A stretch of DNA of 64,000 bases. Origin: Caulobacter sp. Root1455 (GTDB taxonomy: Bacteria; Pseudomonadota; Alphaproteobacteria; Caulobacterales; Caulobacteraceae). Below, in pieces: positions 16,550 through 25,393 of this stretch (its first letter is position 1; every line of letters begins with the position of its first letter). The stretch spans positions 378,669 to 442,668 of the forward strand of contig NZ_LMFQ01000024.1 of NCBI RefSeq assembly GCF_001426905.1, read 5' to 3'. The position numbers and the translations under genes were made by a program. The notes beneath the pieces were generated by a model, which was not told where the DNA came from, did not search any database, and saw nothing but the letters and a program-made list of their open reading frames with translations.

Positions 16550-18267
16550 TTACTCCGACGTCCTCCTCGCGAACCGTGAGATTCGCCGATTTCCCCACCC
16601 TGACGGCCGCGCTCGACTTCGCCGCGACCGGCGAAACGGGGATCAACCTCTATTCGCTGCGCGGCGAACTGGTCGAGGCCCTGCCCTACGCCAAGCTGCG
16701 CGAGCAGGCCCTGGACATCGCGCCGCGCCTGCTGGCGACCGGCGCCAAGCCGGGCGACAGCGTCGGCCTGATCGCCGACACCGAGGCCGACTTCGTGCGC
16801 GCCTTCTTCGCCTGCCAATACGCCGGCCTGGTGCCCGCGCCGCTGCCCCTGCCCGCGCCGCTGGGCGGCCGCGAGGCCTATGTCGAGCAGATCGCCCGCA
16901 TGCTGGGCTCGGCCCACGCCAGGCTGCTGATCGGTCCGAACGGCATGAAGGACTGGGTGGCCGAGATCGCCGCCAAGGCCCCGATGAACTTCGCGGGCGT
17001 GCTCGCCGACCTGCCGGAGTCCAAGAGTCACGCCCTGCCCGAGGTCCTGCCCGACAACACCTGCTACCTGCAATTCTCGTCGGGCAGCACGCGCTTCCCG
17101 ACCGGGGTGCTGGTCACCCACCGGGCCCTGATGGCCAACGCCGTGGCCATCACCCGCGACGGCCTGCAGGTGCTGCCCAGCGACCGCGCCGTCTCGTGGC
17201 TGCCGCTCTATCACGACATGGGCCTGATCGGCTTCCTGCTGTCGCCGATGACCAGCCAGATGTCGGTCGACCTGCTGCCCACCGGCGCCTTCGTGCGCCG
17301 GCCGCTGCTGTGGCTGGACCTGATCACCAAGAACGGCGGCACGATCTCCTACAGCCCGACCTTCGGCTACGAGCTGTGCGCCCGCCGCGCCGAGGTGGCC
17401 TCGATCGAGCATCTGGGCCTCTCCAAGTGGCGCAGCGCTGGCCTCGGCGGCGACATGATCCGCACCGGTCCGCTGCGCGCCTTCGCAGAGCGGTTCGCCA
17501 GCGTCGGCTTCTCCGACACGGCCTTCGTCGCCAGCTACGGCATGGCCGAGGCGACCCTGGCCCTGTCGATGGCCCCGCTGGGCGGCGGCCTGAAGACCGA
17601 GCGCCTGGACGTCGAGCGCCTGGAGCAGCACGAAGCCGTCATCGTCCAAGCCAATGGAGACGACGCCGAGCGCTCGCGCGAGTTCGCCCGCAACGGCCCG
17701 GCCCTGCCCGGCCACGAGCTGGAAGTGCGCGACGAGAACGGCGCCGTCCTGCCCGAGCGCGGCGTCGGCCGCATCTACGCCCGCGGCCCCAGCCTGATGC
17801 GGGAATATTTCGAGCAGCCGCAGGAGACCGCCCGCGTGCTGTCGGCCGACGGCTGGCTGGACACCGGCGACCTGGGCTACCTGATCGACGGCGAGATCGT
17901 CATCACCGGCCGCGGCAAGGACCTGATCATCCTCAACGGCCGCAACATCTGGCCGCAGGACCTGGAATGGACCGCCGAGGCCGAGGTCGAGGGACTGCGC
18001 AGCGGCGACGTGGCCGCCTTCTCGGTCCCCGGCGACGGCGAGGAGACGGTGGTGGTGCTGGTCCAGGCGCGCGGCGGCGACGCCGAGACCCGCGCGGCCC
18101 TTGTCGAGAAGATCGCCGGCGTCCTGCGCCTGCGCCACCAGGTCGAGACTCAAATCCAGCTGGTCGGCGCCCACGCCCTGCCCCAGACGTCGTCGGGCAA
18201 GCTCAGCCGGTCCAAGGCCAAGGCCGCCTATCTGGCCGGCGCCTACGCCGCCACAGAGCGCGCCTGA
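16546..18267 (+). CDS. Fatty acyl-AMP ligase / acyl-ACP synthetase of ceramide synthesis
   Basis: 573-residue adenylate-forming enzyme. Motifs: the P-loop-like LQFSSGSTRFPTGVLVTHR near residue 178, YGMAEATLALSM near 331, DTGDLGYLIDGEIVITGRGKDLIILNGRNIWPQDLE from about 439, and the C-terminal SSGKLSRSKAK with the catalytic Lys. Its FAAL-like insertion and position next to the dedicated acyl carrier protein match the Caulobacter crescentus enzyme that loads fatty acid onto that carrier for long-chain-base formation (known from ceramide studies). The ATG overlaps the flippase stop (ATGA), and cerR starts 1 base after its stop. Confidence 0.85.
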   Translation: MITPTSSSRTVRFADFPTLTAALDFAATGETGINLYSLRGELVEALPYAKLREQALDIAPRLLATGAKPGDSVGLIADTEADFVRAFFACQYAGLVPAPLPLPAPLGGREAYVEQIARMLGSAHARLLIGPNGMKDWVAEIAAKAPMNFAGVLADLPESKSHALPEVLPDNTCYLQFSSGSTRFPTGVLVTHRALMANAVAITRDGLQVLPSDRAVSWLPLYHDMGLIGFLLSPMTSQMSVDLLPTGAFVRRPLLWLDLITKNGGTISYSPTFGYELCARRAEVASIEHLGLSKWRSAGLGGDMIRTGPLRAFAERFASVGFSDTAFVASYGMAEATLALSMAPLGGGLKTERLDVERLEQHEAVIVQANGDDAERSREFARNGPALPGHELEVRDENGAVLPERGVGRIYARGPSLMREYFEQPQETARVLSADGWLDTGDLGYLIDGEIVITGRGKDLIILNGRNIWPQDLEWTAEAEVEGLRSGDVAAFSVPGDGEETVVVLVQARGGDAETRAALVEKIAGVLRLRHQVETQIQLVGAHALPQTSSGKLSRSKAKAAYLAGAYAATERA

Positions 18268-18268
18268 C

Positions 18269-19246
18269 ATGGACCTGGCCCGGAAAGGGCCTCCCGTGGA
18301 GAAACGTGTCGCCGTCACCGGCGCCACGGGCTTCCTCGGTCGCCGCCTGGTCAAGGTCCTGGCCGAACAGGACTGGACCGTCCGCATCCTGGCCCGGCGC
18401 GACGTCGCCGATCCGGCCTGGTCGGGCTTCGAACCGCAGCTGGTGATCGGCGATCTGGCCAACGCCTCCGCTCTGGCCGCGCTCTGCGACGGCGCCGAGG
18501 CGGTCGTCCACGTGGCCGGCCTGATCAAGGCGCGAGACCGGGCCGCGTTCGACCGGGCCAATGTCGAGGGCTCCCGGCGGGTCGCCGAGGCGGCCAAGGC
18601 GGCCGGGGCGCGACTCATCCTGGTCTCCAGCCTGGCGGCCCGCGAACCGCATTTGTCCGATTACGCCGGCAGCAAACGTGGCGGAGAAGACGCAGCGCGC
18701 GAGATTTTTGGCAGTGATCTGACCATTGTCCGCCCGCCCGCCATCTATGGACCTGGCGATGTCGAGACGCTCAGACTGTTCAAAATGGCCTCGGAATCGG
18801 CCTTTTTGCCGGTTTTGGACCCCAAAACCCGCATGGCCTGGATCCATGCCGACGACGCCGCCGCGCGGATCGCCCATTTGGTCAAAACGCCGCGCCCCGG
18901 CCTGCTCAGCTTGTCCGACGACCGTCCGGAGGGGTATGGCTGGGTCGAACTCATGCAGACCGCGTCCAAAGCGGTCGGCGCGTCGCCAAGGCTGATCAGG
19001 ATTCCTTCGGGAGCGATCAAGGCATTGGCGGTTCTGTCAAAATGGATGTCACTGGCGACGGGGAGTGATTCAATTCTCACGCCAGGCAAGGCTCGGGAGT
19101 TGCTTCACGGCGATTGGGCCCTATCTAGCAACGATCCGATTCCGGACTTTCCCCCAGTGAGATATCCTCTCGAAGCGGGATTCGCGCAAAGCGTGCGCTG
19201 GTATCGGTCGGAAGGCTGGTTGAAGGATAAAAAGTCTCAGAAATAG
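18269..19246 (+). CDS. cerR: Ceramide-pathway NAD(P)-dependent reductase CerR
   Basis: 325-residue extended short-chain dehydrogenase/epimerase. The Rossmann motif VTGATGFLGRR is near residue 15, and the active-site pair is YAGSK with Tyr132 and Lys136; IVRPPAIYGPGD follows. In Caulobacter, CerR reduces the 3-keto group, reported there to occur after N-acylation, unlike the eukaryotic order. The start is ATG 18269 or GTG 18296 (AAGGG SD); the first gives 325 residues. The last 200 codons are clearly less GC-rich than the neighbours. It is co-transcribed with the synthetase upstream, with a 79-base gap before the acyl carrier protein. Confidence 0.88.
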   Translation: MDLARKGPPVEKRVAVTGATGFLGRRLVKVLAEQDWTVRILARRDVADPAWSGFEPQLVIGDLANASALAALCDGAEAVVHVAGLIKARDRAAFDRANVEGSRRVAEAAKAAGARLILVSSLAAREPHLSDYAGSKRGGEDAAREIFGSDLTIVRPPAIYGPGDVETLRLFKMASESAFLPVLDPKTRMAWIHADDAAARIAHLVKTPRPGLLSLSDDRPEGYGWVELMQTASKAVGASPRLIRIPSGAIKALAVLSKWMSLATGSDSILTPGKARELLHGDWALSSNDPIPDFPPVRYPLEAGFAQSVRWYRSEGWLKDKKSQK

Positions 19247-19325
19247 CCAAATACGGCGATTTTCTGTCGAGACGCTTGTTACAATTCGGTTATATTGAAC
19301 TTTGGTCGGGGATATCGTCGCGTCG

Positions 19326-19577
19326 ATGGAAGCTGTTACGGATCTCACTCTACGTGAAATCGGCTTAGCCACGGGCAAGGTGCTCGGGCGCTCGGTCGAT
19401 GTGGCGAACGATACCCATATCGGCCGCGATCTGGCCGTCGATTCCTTGGCCTTGATGAACATCATCATGGAGCTCGAAGACACCTTCGACATCTCCATTC
19501 CTCTGGATCGCCTGGCTTCGGTGGAAACCGCCGGAGACCTTGCTTCCCTGATTAAAGACCTTCGGAATAGGGCCTAA
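19326..19577 (+). CDS. acpR: Dedicated acyl carrier protein for sphingolipid synthesis (AcpR)
   Basis: 83-residue carrier protein with the phosphopantetheine attachment site in LAVDSLALMNI (Ser40), in place of the classic DSL of housekeeping AcpP. It carries the acyl chain from the FAAL-like synthetase to serine palmitoyltransferase. The ATG at 19326 is chosen; GTG 19302 is an in-frame alternative. It is placed 3 bases before spt. An AT-rich stretch at 19245-19310 upstream may contain a separate promoter. Confidence 0.88.
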   Translation: MEAVTDLTLREIGLATGKVLGRSVDVANDTHIGRDLAVDSLALMNIIMELEDTFDISIPLDRLASVETAGDLASLIKDLRNRA

Positions 19578-19580
19578 GCC

Positions 19581-20798
19581 ATGGGGCTGTTCGACAAGCA
19601 CCTCGCGTATCGCGACGCTTACAACGCGATCCGGCAAGCCGGCGCCGATCCCTTCAGCGTGCGCTTCGACGCCGTCGTCTCGCCGACTGAAGGCGTGATC
19701 AACGGCAAACGCACGATCCTGCTGGGCACCAACAACTATCTTGGTCTGACCTTCGACGAGCAGGCGATCGCCTCCTCGGTCAAGGCCGTCCAGGAACGCG
19801 GCACCGGCACCACCGGTTCGCGCATCGCCAACGGCAGCTTCGAAGCCCACGTCGAGCTCGAAGAGGCCCTGGCCAAGTTCTACAAGCGCAAGCACGCCAT
19901 GGTGTTCACCACCGGCTACCAGGCCAATCTGGGCGTGCTGTCGACGCTGGTCGGCCGCGGCGACCACCTGATCCTGGACGCCGACAGCCACGCCTCGATC
20001 TATGACGGCGCGCGTCTGGGCCACGCCGAGGTCATCCGCTTCCGCCACAACGATCCGGAAGACCTGTACAAGCGCCTGCGCCGCATGAAGGACGTTCCGG
20101 GCGAACGCCTGATCGTCGTTGAAGGCATCTATTCGATGATCGGCGACACCGCGCCGCTCAAGGAAATCGCCGCCGTGAAGCGCGAGCTGGGCGGCTATCT
20201 GCTGGTCGACGAGGCCCACTCGATGGGCGTGCTCGGCGAGCACGGCCGCGGCCTGGCCGAGGCGGCCGGCGTCGAGGCCGACGTCGACTTCGTGGTCGGC
20301 ACCTTCTCCAAGAGCCTGGGCGCCATCGGCGGCTTCTGCGTCTCGGACATGGACGACTTCGACGTCATGCGCGTCACCTGCCGTCCGTACATGTTCACCG
20401 CCTCGCTGCCGCCGGCCGTGGTCTCCTCGACCGTGACCGCCCTGCGCCGCCTGGAGGAACAACCCGAGCTGCGCCACAAGCTGATGGCCAACGCCCGTCG
20501 CCTCTACGACGGCCTGTCGGGCATGGGCTACATGACCGGCCCGACCTCCAGCCCGATCGTGGCCATCACCATGCCGGACACCGAGCGCGCGATCGGCATG
20601 TGGAACGCCCTGCTGCAGAACGGCGTCTATCTGAACCTGGCCCTGCCGCCCGCCACCCCCGACAGCCGTCCGCTGCTGCGCACCAGCGTCAGCGCCGCCC
20701 ACAGCGAACAGCAGATCGACCAGGTGCTGGCCGTGTTCGCCGAGATCGGCGTCGCCATGGGCCTAATCGAAGCGCCGCTGAAGCGCGTTTCGGCCTAG
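19581..20798 (+). CDS. spt: Serine palmitoyltransferase
   Basis: 405-residue PLP enzyme of the alpha-oxoamine synthase family that condenses serine with an acyl thioester to give 3-ketosphinganine, the first committed step of sphingolipid synthesis. Visible features are NNYLGLT, GTGTTGSRIANGS, DSHASIYDGARLG, VDEAHSMGVLG and the PLP lysine Lys244 in GTFSKSLGAIGGF. The length is normal for bacterial soluble SPT. Its place next to a dedicated acyl carrier protein and CerR separates it from KBL or BioF paralogues. A strong bidirectional terminator follows. Confidence 0.93.
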   Translation: MGLFDKHLAYRDAYNAIRQAGADPFSVRFDAVVSPTEGVINGKRTILLGTNNYLGLTFDEQAIASSVKAVQERGTGTTGSRIANGSFEAHVELEEALAKFYKRKHAMVFTTGYQANLGVLSTLVGRGDHLILDADSHASIYDGARLGHAEVIRFRHNDPEDLYKRLRRMKDVPGERLIVVEGIYSMIGDTAPLKEIAAVKRELGGYLLVDEAHSMGVLGEHGRGLAEAAGVEADVDFVVGTFSKSLGAIGGFCVSDMDDFDVMRVTCRPYMFTASLPPAVVSSTVTALRRLEEQPELRHKLMANARRLYDGLSGMGYMTGPTSSPIVAITMPDTERAIGMWNALLQNGVYLNLALPPATPDSRPLLRTSVSAAHSEQQIDQVLAVFAEIGVAMGLIEAPLKRVSA

Positions 20799-20820
20799 AC
20801 AGCGCTGCATCGTTGAAATT

Positions 20821-20852
20821 GGAAAGGCCTGAGGGAAACCTCAGGCCTTTCC
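20821..20852. terminator. Bidirectional terminator between spt and the convergent operon
   Basis: A perfect 14-bp stem (GGAAAGGCCTGAGG, 20821-20834, with 20839-20852) has a GAAA tetraloop. The stop codon and last three codons of the convergent - strand gene lie inside the stem, so the hairpin ends both transcripts. Confidence 0.75.
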
Positions 20853-21785
20853 TGCTTTCTGGGCCTTGGCCTGGGCCTGGCGCTGCCGCCAGAGCCGCCA
20901 AAGCACGCCCGGCGCGGCCAGCACCGGGTGGCGCTCGCGCCAGGGGGTCAGGGCCACCGGCATGCCGGTGTGCCGCTCGATCTTCCAGGCCGCGTAGCGC
21001 GCCGCCCCGTCGAAGGTGAAGGCGGCCTTGATCAGGCGGGCGTAGTTCAGAGGCCGTCCCAGGCGGCGACGCAGGCGCCAGGCGGCCTGGATGCGCTTCT
21101 GGTCCGCCTGGCTCAGCGTGGGGCGCACGGGGCCGTCGGGCTCGATGTCCAGAAGCCCTTCCTCGCGCCAGCAGGCGATCAGCAGGCAATGATAGCGCGC
21201 GACGTCGAAGCCCAGGATCGAGCGCTCGCGCCCGCCCTTCTCGACCCGGAACTCGGCCGCGTAGGTTTCCCGAAACAGCGCCGACCAATAGGCCTCTGGC
21301 GCGGCCTCCGAAGGCCCCAGGGCGGCGGCGAAGCGGGCGGCCGTGCGGGCCGCGTCGGCCACGGCCTCGATGACCTGCTCGGCGACCGCCGGACCGGCGC
21401 TCCACACCAGTCCCGCGGGCTGGACGAAGCGGGCCCAGATGGTGGTGTCGATCCCCTGCCCGCGCGTCGCCGCCTGGAACTGGGCCAGGGTCATGGTCGC
21501 CACCTTGGCCCGCAGCACCTGACCGTCCAGCTCCAGCTCGTGATAGCTGACGTCGGGCCACAGCAGGCGGGTGGCCAGGCCGCGCGGGCCCGGGCGGACG
21601 TGCTCGGTCAGCACGTAGAAGTCCATCACCCCGTCCAGGTCGCCGGTGCGCAGGATCGAGCCGTAGAACAGCACCGCCAGCGGCGCCTCGAAACGGTCGA
21701 GCAGCTTGGCCGCGAAGGCCACGGCCTGCGGCGGGGCCGGAGCCAGCAGCTCCTCCCCCACCAGGCTGGCGACGGCCCCGGTCAT
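20841..21785 (-). CDS. Nucleotidyltransferase-like protein of ceramide phosphoglycerate synthesis (CpgA-type)
   Basis: 314 residues. The N-terminal FYGSILRTGDLDGVMDFYVL (about residues 40-60) resembles the GS-x-D-x-D core of pol-beta-like nucleotidyltransferases, although the usual second Asp is not clearly in register. The C-terminal part is helical and basic. From memory, the corresponding C. crescentus gene next to spt belongs to the cpgABC group required for ceramide phosphoglycerate; its exact reaction is not clear to me. Its ATG overlaps the stop of the kinase gene (ATGA), so it is the last gene of a three-gene operon. Confidence 0.7.
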   Translation of the reverse strand: MTGAVASLVGEELLAPAPPQAVAFAAKLLDRFEAPLAVLFYGSILRTGDLDGVMDFYVLTEHVRPGPRGLATRLLWPDVSYHELELDGQVLRAKVATMTLAQFQAATRGQGIDTTIWARFVQPAGLVWSAGPAVAEQVIEAVADAARTAARFAAALGPSEAAPEAYWSALFRETYAAEFRVEKGGRERSILGFDVARYHCLLIACWREEGLLDIEPDGPVRPTLSQADQKRIQAAWRLRRRLGRPLNYARLIKAAFTFDGAARYAAWKIERHTGMPVALTPWRERHPVLAAPGVLWRLWRQRQAQAKAQKAGKA

Positions 21786-22699
21786 GCCGCCAGGAACCTC
21801 AGGGTCGGGCCCAGGACCACGGTCAGCCCGCCCGCCCCGTCATAGACGTCGCCGTCGACGACGAGCGGCTGGTCGGTGGTGATCCGCAGCTTCGCGGCGT
21901 CGCCGCGCCGATAGCCGTGTTGCGACGACCAGGCCGAGTCCTTGCCGGCCAGCAGGGCCGGAAACGCCCCCGGCAGACGCCGCGGCGGCGCGTCGACGTC
22001 GAGGAACTTGAGCCCCTCGCGCGGCGGGCCGAACGGCCGCACCCCGAACGGCAGGCGCTTGAGCGTGGTGGCCAGCACCAGGAAACGATCGGCCGTGCGG
22101 GTCTCCTCGCCGTCGATGGCCAGGCACAGCGGCACGCCGGCCCGCCACAGGTCGCGCTTGCCGCCCATCACCGTGCCGACCAGCGCGCCCAGCACGCTCA
22201 TGCCGACCGAGATGCTGTGGAAGGCTCCCAGCTTGTGGACGTTCTGGGCCAGGCTGGTGGCGCGCACGAAGGCGCCCAGGCCGAACACGAAGCCGCGCAG
22301 GCTGGGCCGCCCGTCGTCCCAGCGCACCTCGAGCGGCGCGCGATGCTTGATGACGGCCTGTTCGGACCTGGCCGCGGCCATCGCCTTGGCCAGGGTCCAG
22401 TCGCGCGGCACGCCCAGGTCGATGGCCAGCACGTTGGTCTTGCCCGACGGAATCAGGGCGATCAGCGGCATGGCCTCGCCGAAGATCACCGCCGCCCGGC
22501 TGATCACGTCGCGGATCGTGCCGTCGCCGCCGTCGATCACCAGCAGGGTCACGCCGCACTGGGCGAAGGCCTGAAGATCCTGCTCCAACGCCTCGGGCGT
22601 GGCCGGCTCGACCAGCAGCACGGCGTCGGGCGTCGACACGTCGTCGGTGCGCCCGATGTTGGCGTGGCTCATCGGATTGCGGACGACCCCGACACGCAT
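21782..22699 (-). CDS. cpgB: Ceramide kinase of the DAGK/LcbK family
   Basis: 305-residue cytoplasmic lipid kinase. The diacylglycerol/sphingosine kinase nucleotide loop is DGGDGTIRDV (about residues 52-61), preceded by RVGVVRNPMSH at the N-terminus and followed by LIPSGKTNVLAIDLG. The C-terminal domain has the WRAGVPLCLAIDGEE and LVVDGDVYDG features of this family. In Caulobacter the gene at this position phosphorylates ceramide on the way to anionic ceramide phosphoglycerate lipids. The ATG at 22699 overlaps the upstream stop (TGATG) and its stop overlaps the next start, indicating tight coupling. Confidence 0.85.
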   Translation of the reverse strand: MRVGVVRNPMSHANIGRTDDVSTPDAVLLVEPATPEALEQDLQAFAQCGVTLLVIDGGDGTIRDVISRAAVIFGEAMPLIALIPSGKTNVLAIDLGVPRDWTLAKAMAAARSEQAVIKHRAPLEVRWDDGRPSLRGFVFGLGAFVRATSLAQNVHKLGAFHSISVGMSVLGALVGTVMGGKRDLWRAGVPLCLAIDGEETRTADRFLVLATTLKRLPFGVRPFGPPREGLKFLDVDAPPRRLPGAFPALLAGKDSAWSSQHGYRRGDAAKLRITTDQPLVVDGDVYDGAGGLTVVLGPTLRFLAA

Positions 22700-23832
22700 C
22701 AGCGCGACAACCAGGACACGACGGCCCCCTTCGGGGTCGCCAGGGCTTGCAGGATCTGCGCGGCGTGCACGATCAGGCAGATCGCCGTCCAGACCGCCAC
22801 CGCCAGGAATCCCACGTCGGGATGTCCGACCGCGACCGCGAGGGTCAGCAGGATCAGGTTGGGGTTGCGACGGGCGGTGATCAGCCGGAAGAAGCTGTCG
22901 AACGGCCGCCAGGCGTGCATCTCGACCTTGAACAGGGCCAGGAAGATCCCCTCCTCGACCCGCTGCAGCACATAGCCGCCGACGATGACCGCCAGGGCCA
23001 GTTCGCCGTGGGGCATGGTGAAGCCCAGAGCCCCGACGCCGACATACCAGGCCCACCACCAGAACGGCGGATGGACCAGGTCGATGCCGTGGTCGAAGAC
23101 GTTGCCCCACTTGGACGAGGTCAGGGTCACCCGCGCCAGCTTGCCGTCGACCGTGTCGAGGAAGGTCATGATCCAGGCGCAGACCAGGCCCCAGCCGAAC
23201 TCGCCGATCCAGAACAGCCAGAAGGCCGCCAGCACCAGCAGGAAACCGATCAGGGTGACCTGGTTGGGAGTCATCCTGGCCAGGGCGCACCAGCGGGTGA
23301 CGATTCGGGCCGGCGTGGGCCAGACGTACTTCGTCACCAGGTCGGTGACGCCCTTGTACGAGCCCTGGAACAGCCGCTTCTCGACCGCCACGCGGGTTTC
23401 GGGCGTCAGGCGCTCCAGCACCGGCGGCTCGCGCTTGCGCAGGGCGCTGTTGTAGGCCGAGCCCAGCTCCAGCGCGGTCAGGCGGACCTCGGCCAGGGCC
23501 GTGACGTCCTCGCCGGTGTCGAGCCGCACGATCGCCTCTCGGGCCCGCGCGGCGGGAACGTTGATGGCGACGATGCGCCCCGCTTCGTCGACCAGGGCCG
23601 CGCCCGGACGACCGGCCAGGGCCTTGATCAGCGACTCGTCGAACACCCAGCCGGCGTCGACCACCACGACGTCGCCGGTGATGAAAACGGTTTCGCGACC
23701 GGCCTCGACCAGGCCCAGACGGCGGTAGATTCGCGACAACCGCTCGGCGGAGGTCATCCCCCAGAGGCGCGTCTTGGCCTGTCCGACCGTGACGGCGGAC
23801 GGGCCGGCGGCCTCATTTGGATGATTTTCCAC
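22699..23832 (-). CDS. CDP-alcohol phosphatidyltransferase with N-terminal NTase-like domain (CpgC-type)
   Basis: 377 residues. The C-terminal membrane domain contains the complete CDP-alcohol phosphatidyltransferase signature D-G-x2-A-R-x8-G-x3-D-x3-D (from Asp229: DGKLAR through GNVFDHGID) with about six helices. The N-terminal 150 residues (ITGDVVVVDAGWVFDESL and YKGVTDLVTKYVWP) resemble the C-terminal half of sugar-nucleotidyltransferase domains in bifunctional inositol-phosphate enzymes, but the nucleotide-binding GxGxR loop is absent. It probably transfers a CDP-activated head group onto phosphorylated ceramide. The start is uncertain: GTG 23832 is used here, and ATG 23757 is possible. 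First gene of the three-gene - strand operon. Confidence 0.78.
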   Translation of the reverse strand: MENHPNEAAGPSAVTVGQAKTRLWGMTSAERLSRIYRRLGLVEAGRETVFITGDVVVVDAGWVFDESLIKALAGRPGAALVDEAGRIVAINVPAARAREAIVRLDTGEDVTALAEVRLTALELGSAYNSALRKREPPVLERLTPETRVAVEKRLFQGSYKGVTDLVTKYVWPTPARIVTRWCALARMTPNQVTLIGFLLVLAAFWLFWIGEFGWGLVCAWIMTFLDTVDGKLARVTLTSSKWGNVFDHGIDLVHPPFWWWAWYVGVGALGFTMPHGELALAVIVGGYVLQRVEEGIFLALFKVEMHAWRPFDSFFRLITARRNPNLILLTLAVAVGHPDVGFLAVAVWTAICLIVHAAQILQALATPKGAVVSWLSR

Positions 23833-23913
23833 GCTCACGATAGACAACCCCTTGAAACCTGGGGCGATTGATAAGCAGCTTCGGCTCCTTCCGCCAGAAT
23901 CCGTGAACCAATC

Positions 23914-24837
23914 TTGTCGATATTCCGTCTCGCGCATCTCTCGGATCTTCACCTGCCGCCGCCGCAAGGGGCGTTCGGCTGGCGGGACCTGCTGTCCAAG
24001 CGACTGCTGAGCCGGATCGCCTGGCGGCGCAAACGCCGCGAGCATCGGCCCGAGGTGCTGGCGGCGCTGGTCGCCGACCTCAAGGCCCACGCGCCCGACC
24101 ACATCGCCATCACCGGCGACCTGACCAACTACGCCTCCCCCGCCGAATACGAGGCCGCCCGCGTCTGGCTGGAGGCGCTGGGTCCGGCCTGGAACATCAC
24201 CGTCAGCCCCGGCAACCACGACGCCCTGGTCGAAGCCAAGGGCGGCCAGCCGTTCGCCGCCTGGACGCCCTGGCTGGGCGACGACGGCGCGATCGCCTTC
24301 CCCCAGGTGCGGATGCGCGACGGCGTGGCGCTGTTCAACCTGTGCTCGGCCGCGCCGACCGCCCCGCACCTGGCCACGGGCCGGCTGGGAAAGGCGCAGC
24401 TCGACCGCCTGGACGCCCTGCTGGGCGATCCTGCCTATCGCGACGCGTTCCGGGTGCTGCTGATCCACCACCCGCCCGTCCCGGGCGCGGTGGTCAAGCG
24501 CAAGGCCCTGGAGGACCAGGACGCCCTGCGCGCCCTGCTCGTCCGCCACGGGGCCGACCTGATCCTGCACGGTCACGCCCATGAGGCGATGGTGGCGACG
24601 GCGCCCGGGCCGAACGGCGCGACGATCCCGGTGCTGGGCGTCCCCTCGGCCTCGGCCATGGGCAAGCGCGGCCATCCGGCGGCCCGCTGGCACGGCGTCG
24701 AGATCGACCGACGCGCCGACGGCGGCGTCGAGGTGAAGGTGGTCGCGCGCGGCCTGGATCCGGAGAGCGGTGAGCCGAGCGAGCTGGGCCGCTACATCCT
24801 GACCCAGGCCGGGCGCCCGGCCGCGCGGCGGTCGTAG
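23914..24837 (+). CDS. Metallophosphoesterase (calcineurin-like)
   Basis: 307 residues. The metal-binding motifs are complete: HLSDLH (DxH), GDLTNY, GNHDALV, a distal HHPPV and GHAHE. This fits class III phosphodiesterases of the CpdA type, but the substrate may be a lipid or nucleotide of the surrounding pathway. A TTG start at 23914 begins right at the domain; no better start is in frame. It is divergent from the CDP-alcohol transferase gene (81-base shared promoter region) and first in the operon leading to ceramide synthase. Confidence 0.82.
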   Translation: MSIFRLAHLSDLHLPPPQGAFGWRDLLSKRLLSRIAWRRKRREHRPEVLAALVADLKAHAPDHIAITGDLTNYASPAEYEAARVWLEALGPAWNITVSPGNHDALVEAKGGQPFAAWTPWLGDDGAIAFPQVRMRDGVALFNLCSAAPTAPHLATGRLGKAQLDRLDALLGDPAYRDAFRVLLIHHPPVPGAVVKRKALEDQDALRALLVRHGADLILHGHAHEAMVATAPGPNGATIPVLGVPSASAMGKRGHPAARWHGVEIDRRADGGVEVKVVARGLDPESGEPSELGRYILTQAGRPAARRS

Positions 24838-24955
24838 CGCATCCTCGGACGCCGGGGCCGGAACCGAAGCGAACAACGCGGATCGCACTTCCATGCAAAA
24901 GGCCGCGTCCCTATTGTATGAGCGACGGCGGCGAACGCCCCGAGGCGAGGCCGAC

Positions 24956-25393
24956 ATGACCAATCCCACCGCTGAGACCTTCGGTTACCCGCGCACCCTA
25001 GTGGCCGAGACCGCCAGCTGGCTGATCCTGGTGCGGCCCAAGCAACCGACCTTTGGGTCTCTGGTCCTGGTATGCAAGGAATCGGTCGAGGCCTTTTCCC
25101 AGCTGAGTCCCGCCGCCTTCGTCGACCTCAAGACGGCGACCGAGGGCGTTGAACGGACGCTGGGCAAGGTCGTGGCGTACGAGAAGATCAACTATCTGAT
25201 GCTGATGATGGTCGACAAGGATGTGCATTTCCACGTGATCCCGCGCTACGCCGGGACGCGCGAACATGACGGCCGGGTGTATGCCGACGCCGGCTGGCCC
25301 GCCGTTCCGGCCCTGGGGTCCACGGTCGACCTGGACCTCGACGCCGCCGAGCGCCTGGCCCAGACCCTGGCCCAGGTCTGGTCCGCCGCGTGA
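24956..25393 (+). CDS. HIT family nucleotide hydrolase/transferase
   Basis: 145 residues. The histidine triad region is present as DVHFHVIPRY, and it follows the INYLMLMMVDK strand. The Q.F.SL.LV core (PTFGSLVLVCKES) is typical of HIT/Ap4A hydrolase proteins. It has a GAGGCGAGG SD before ATG 24956. Its stop overlaps the lptF start (GTGA). HIT enzymes cleave nucleoside monophosphate from substrates such as CDP- or adenylyl-linked compounds, which could relate to the CDP-activated intermediates here; that is inference. Confidence 0.8.
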   Translation: MTNPTAETFGYPRTLVAETASWLILVRPKQPTFGSLVLVCKESVEAFSQLSPAAFVDLKTATEGVERTLGKVVAYEKINYLMLMMVDKDVHFHVIPRYAGTREHDGRVYADAGWPAVPALGSTVDLDLDAAERLAQTLAQVWSAA

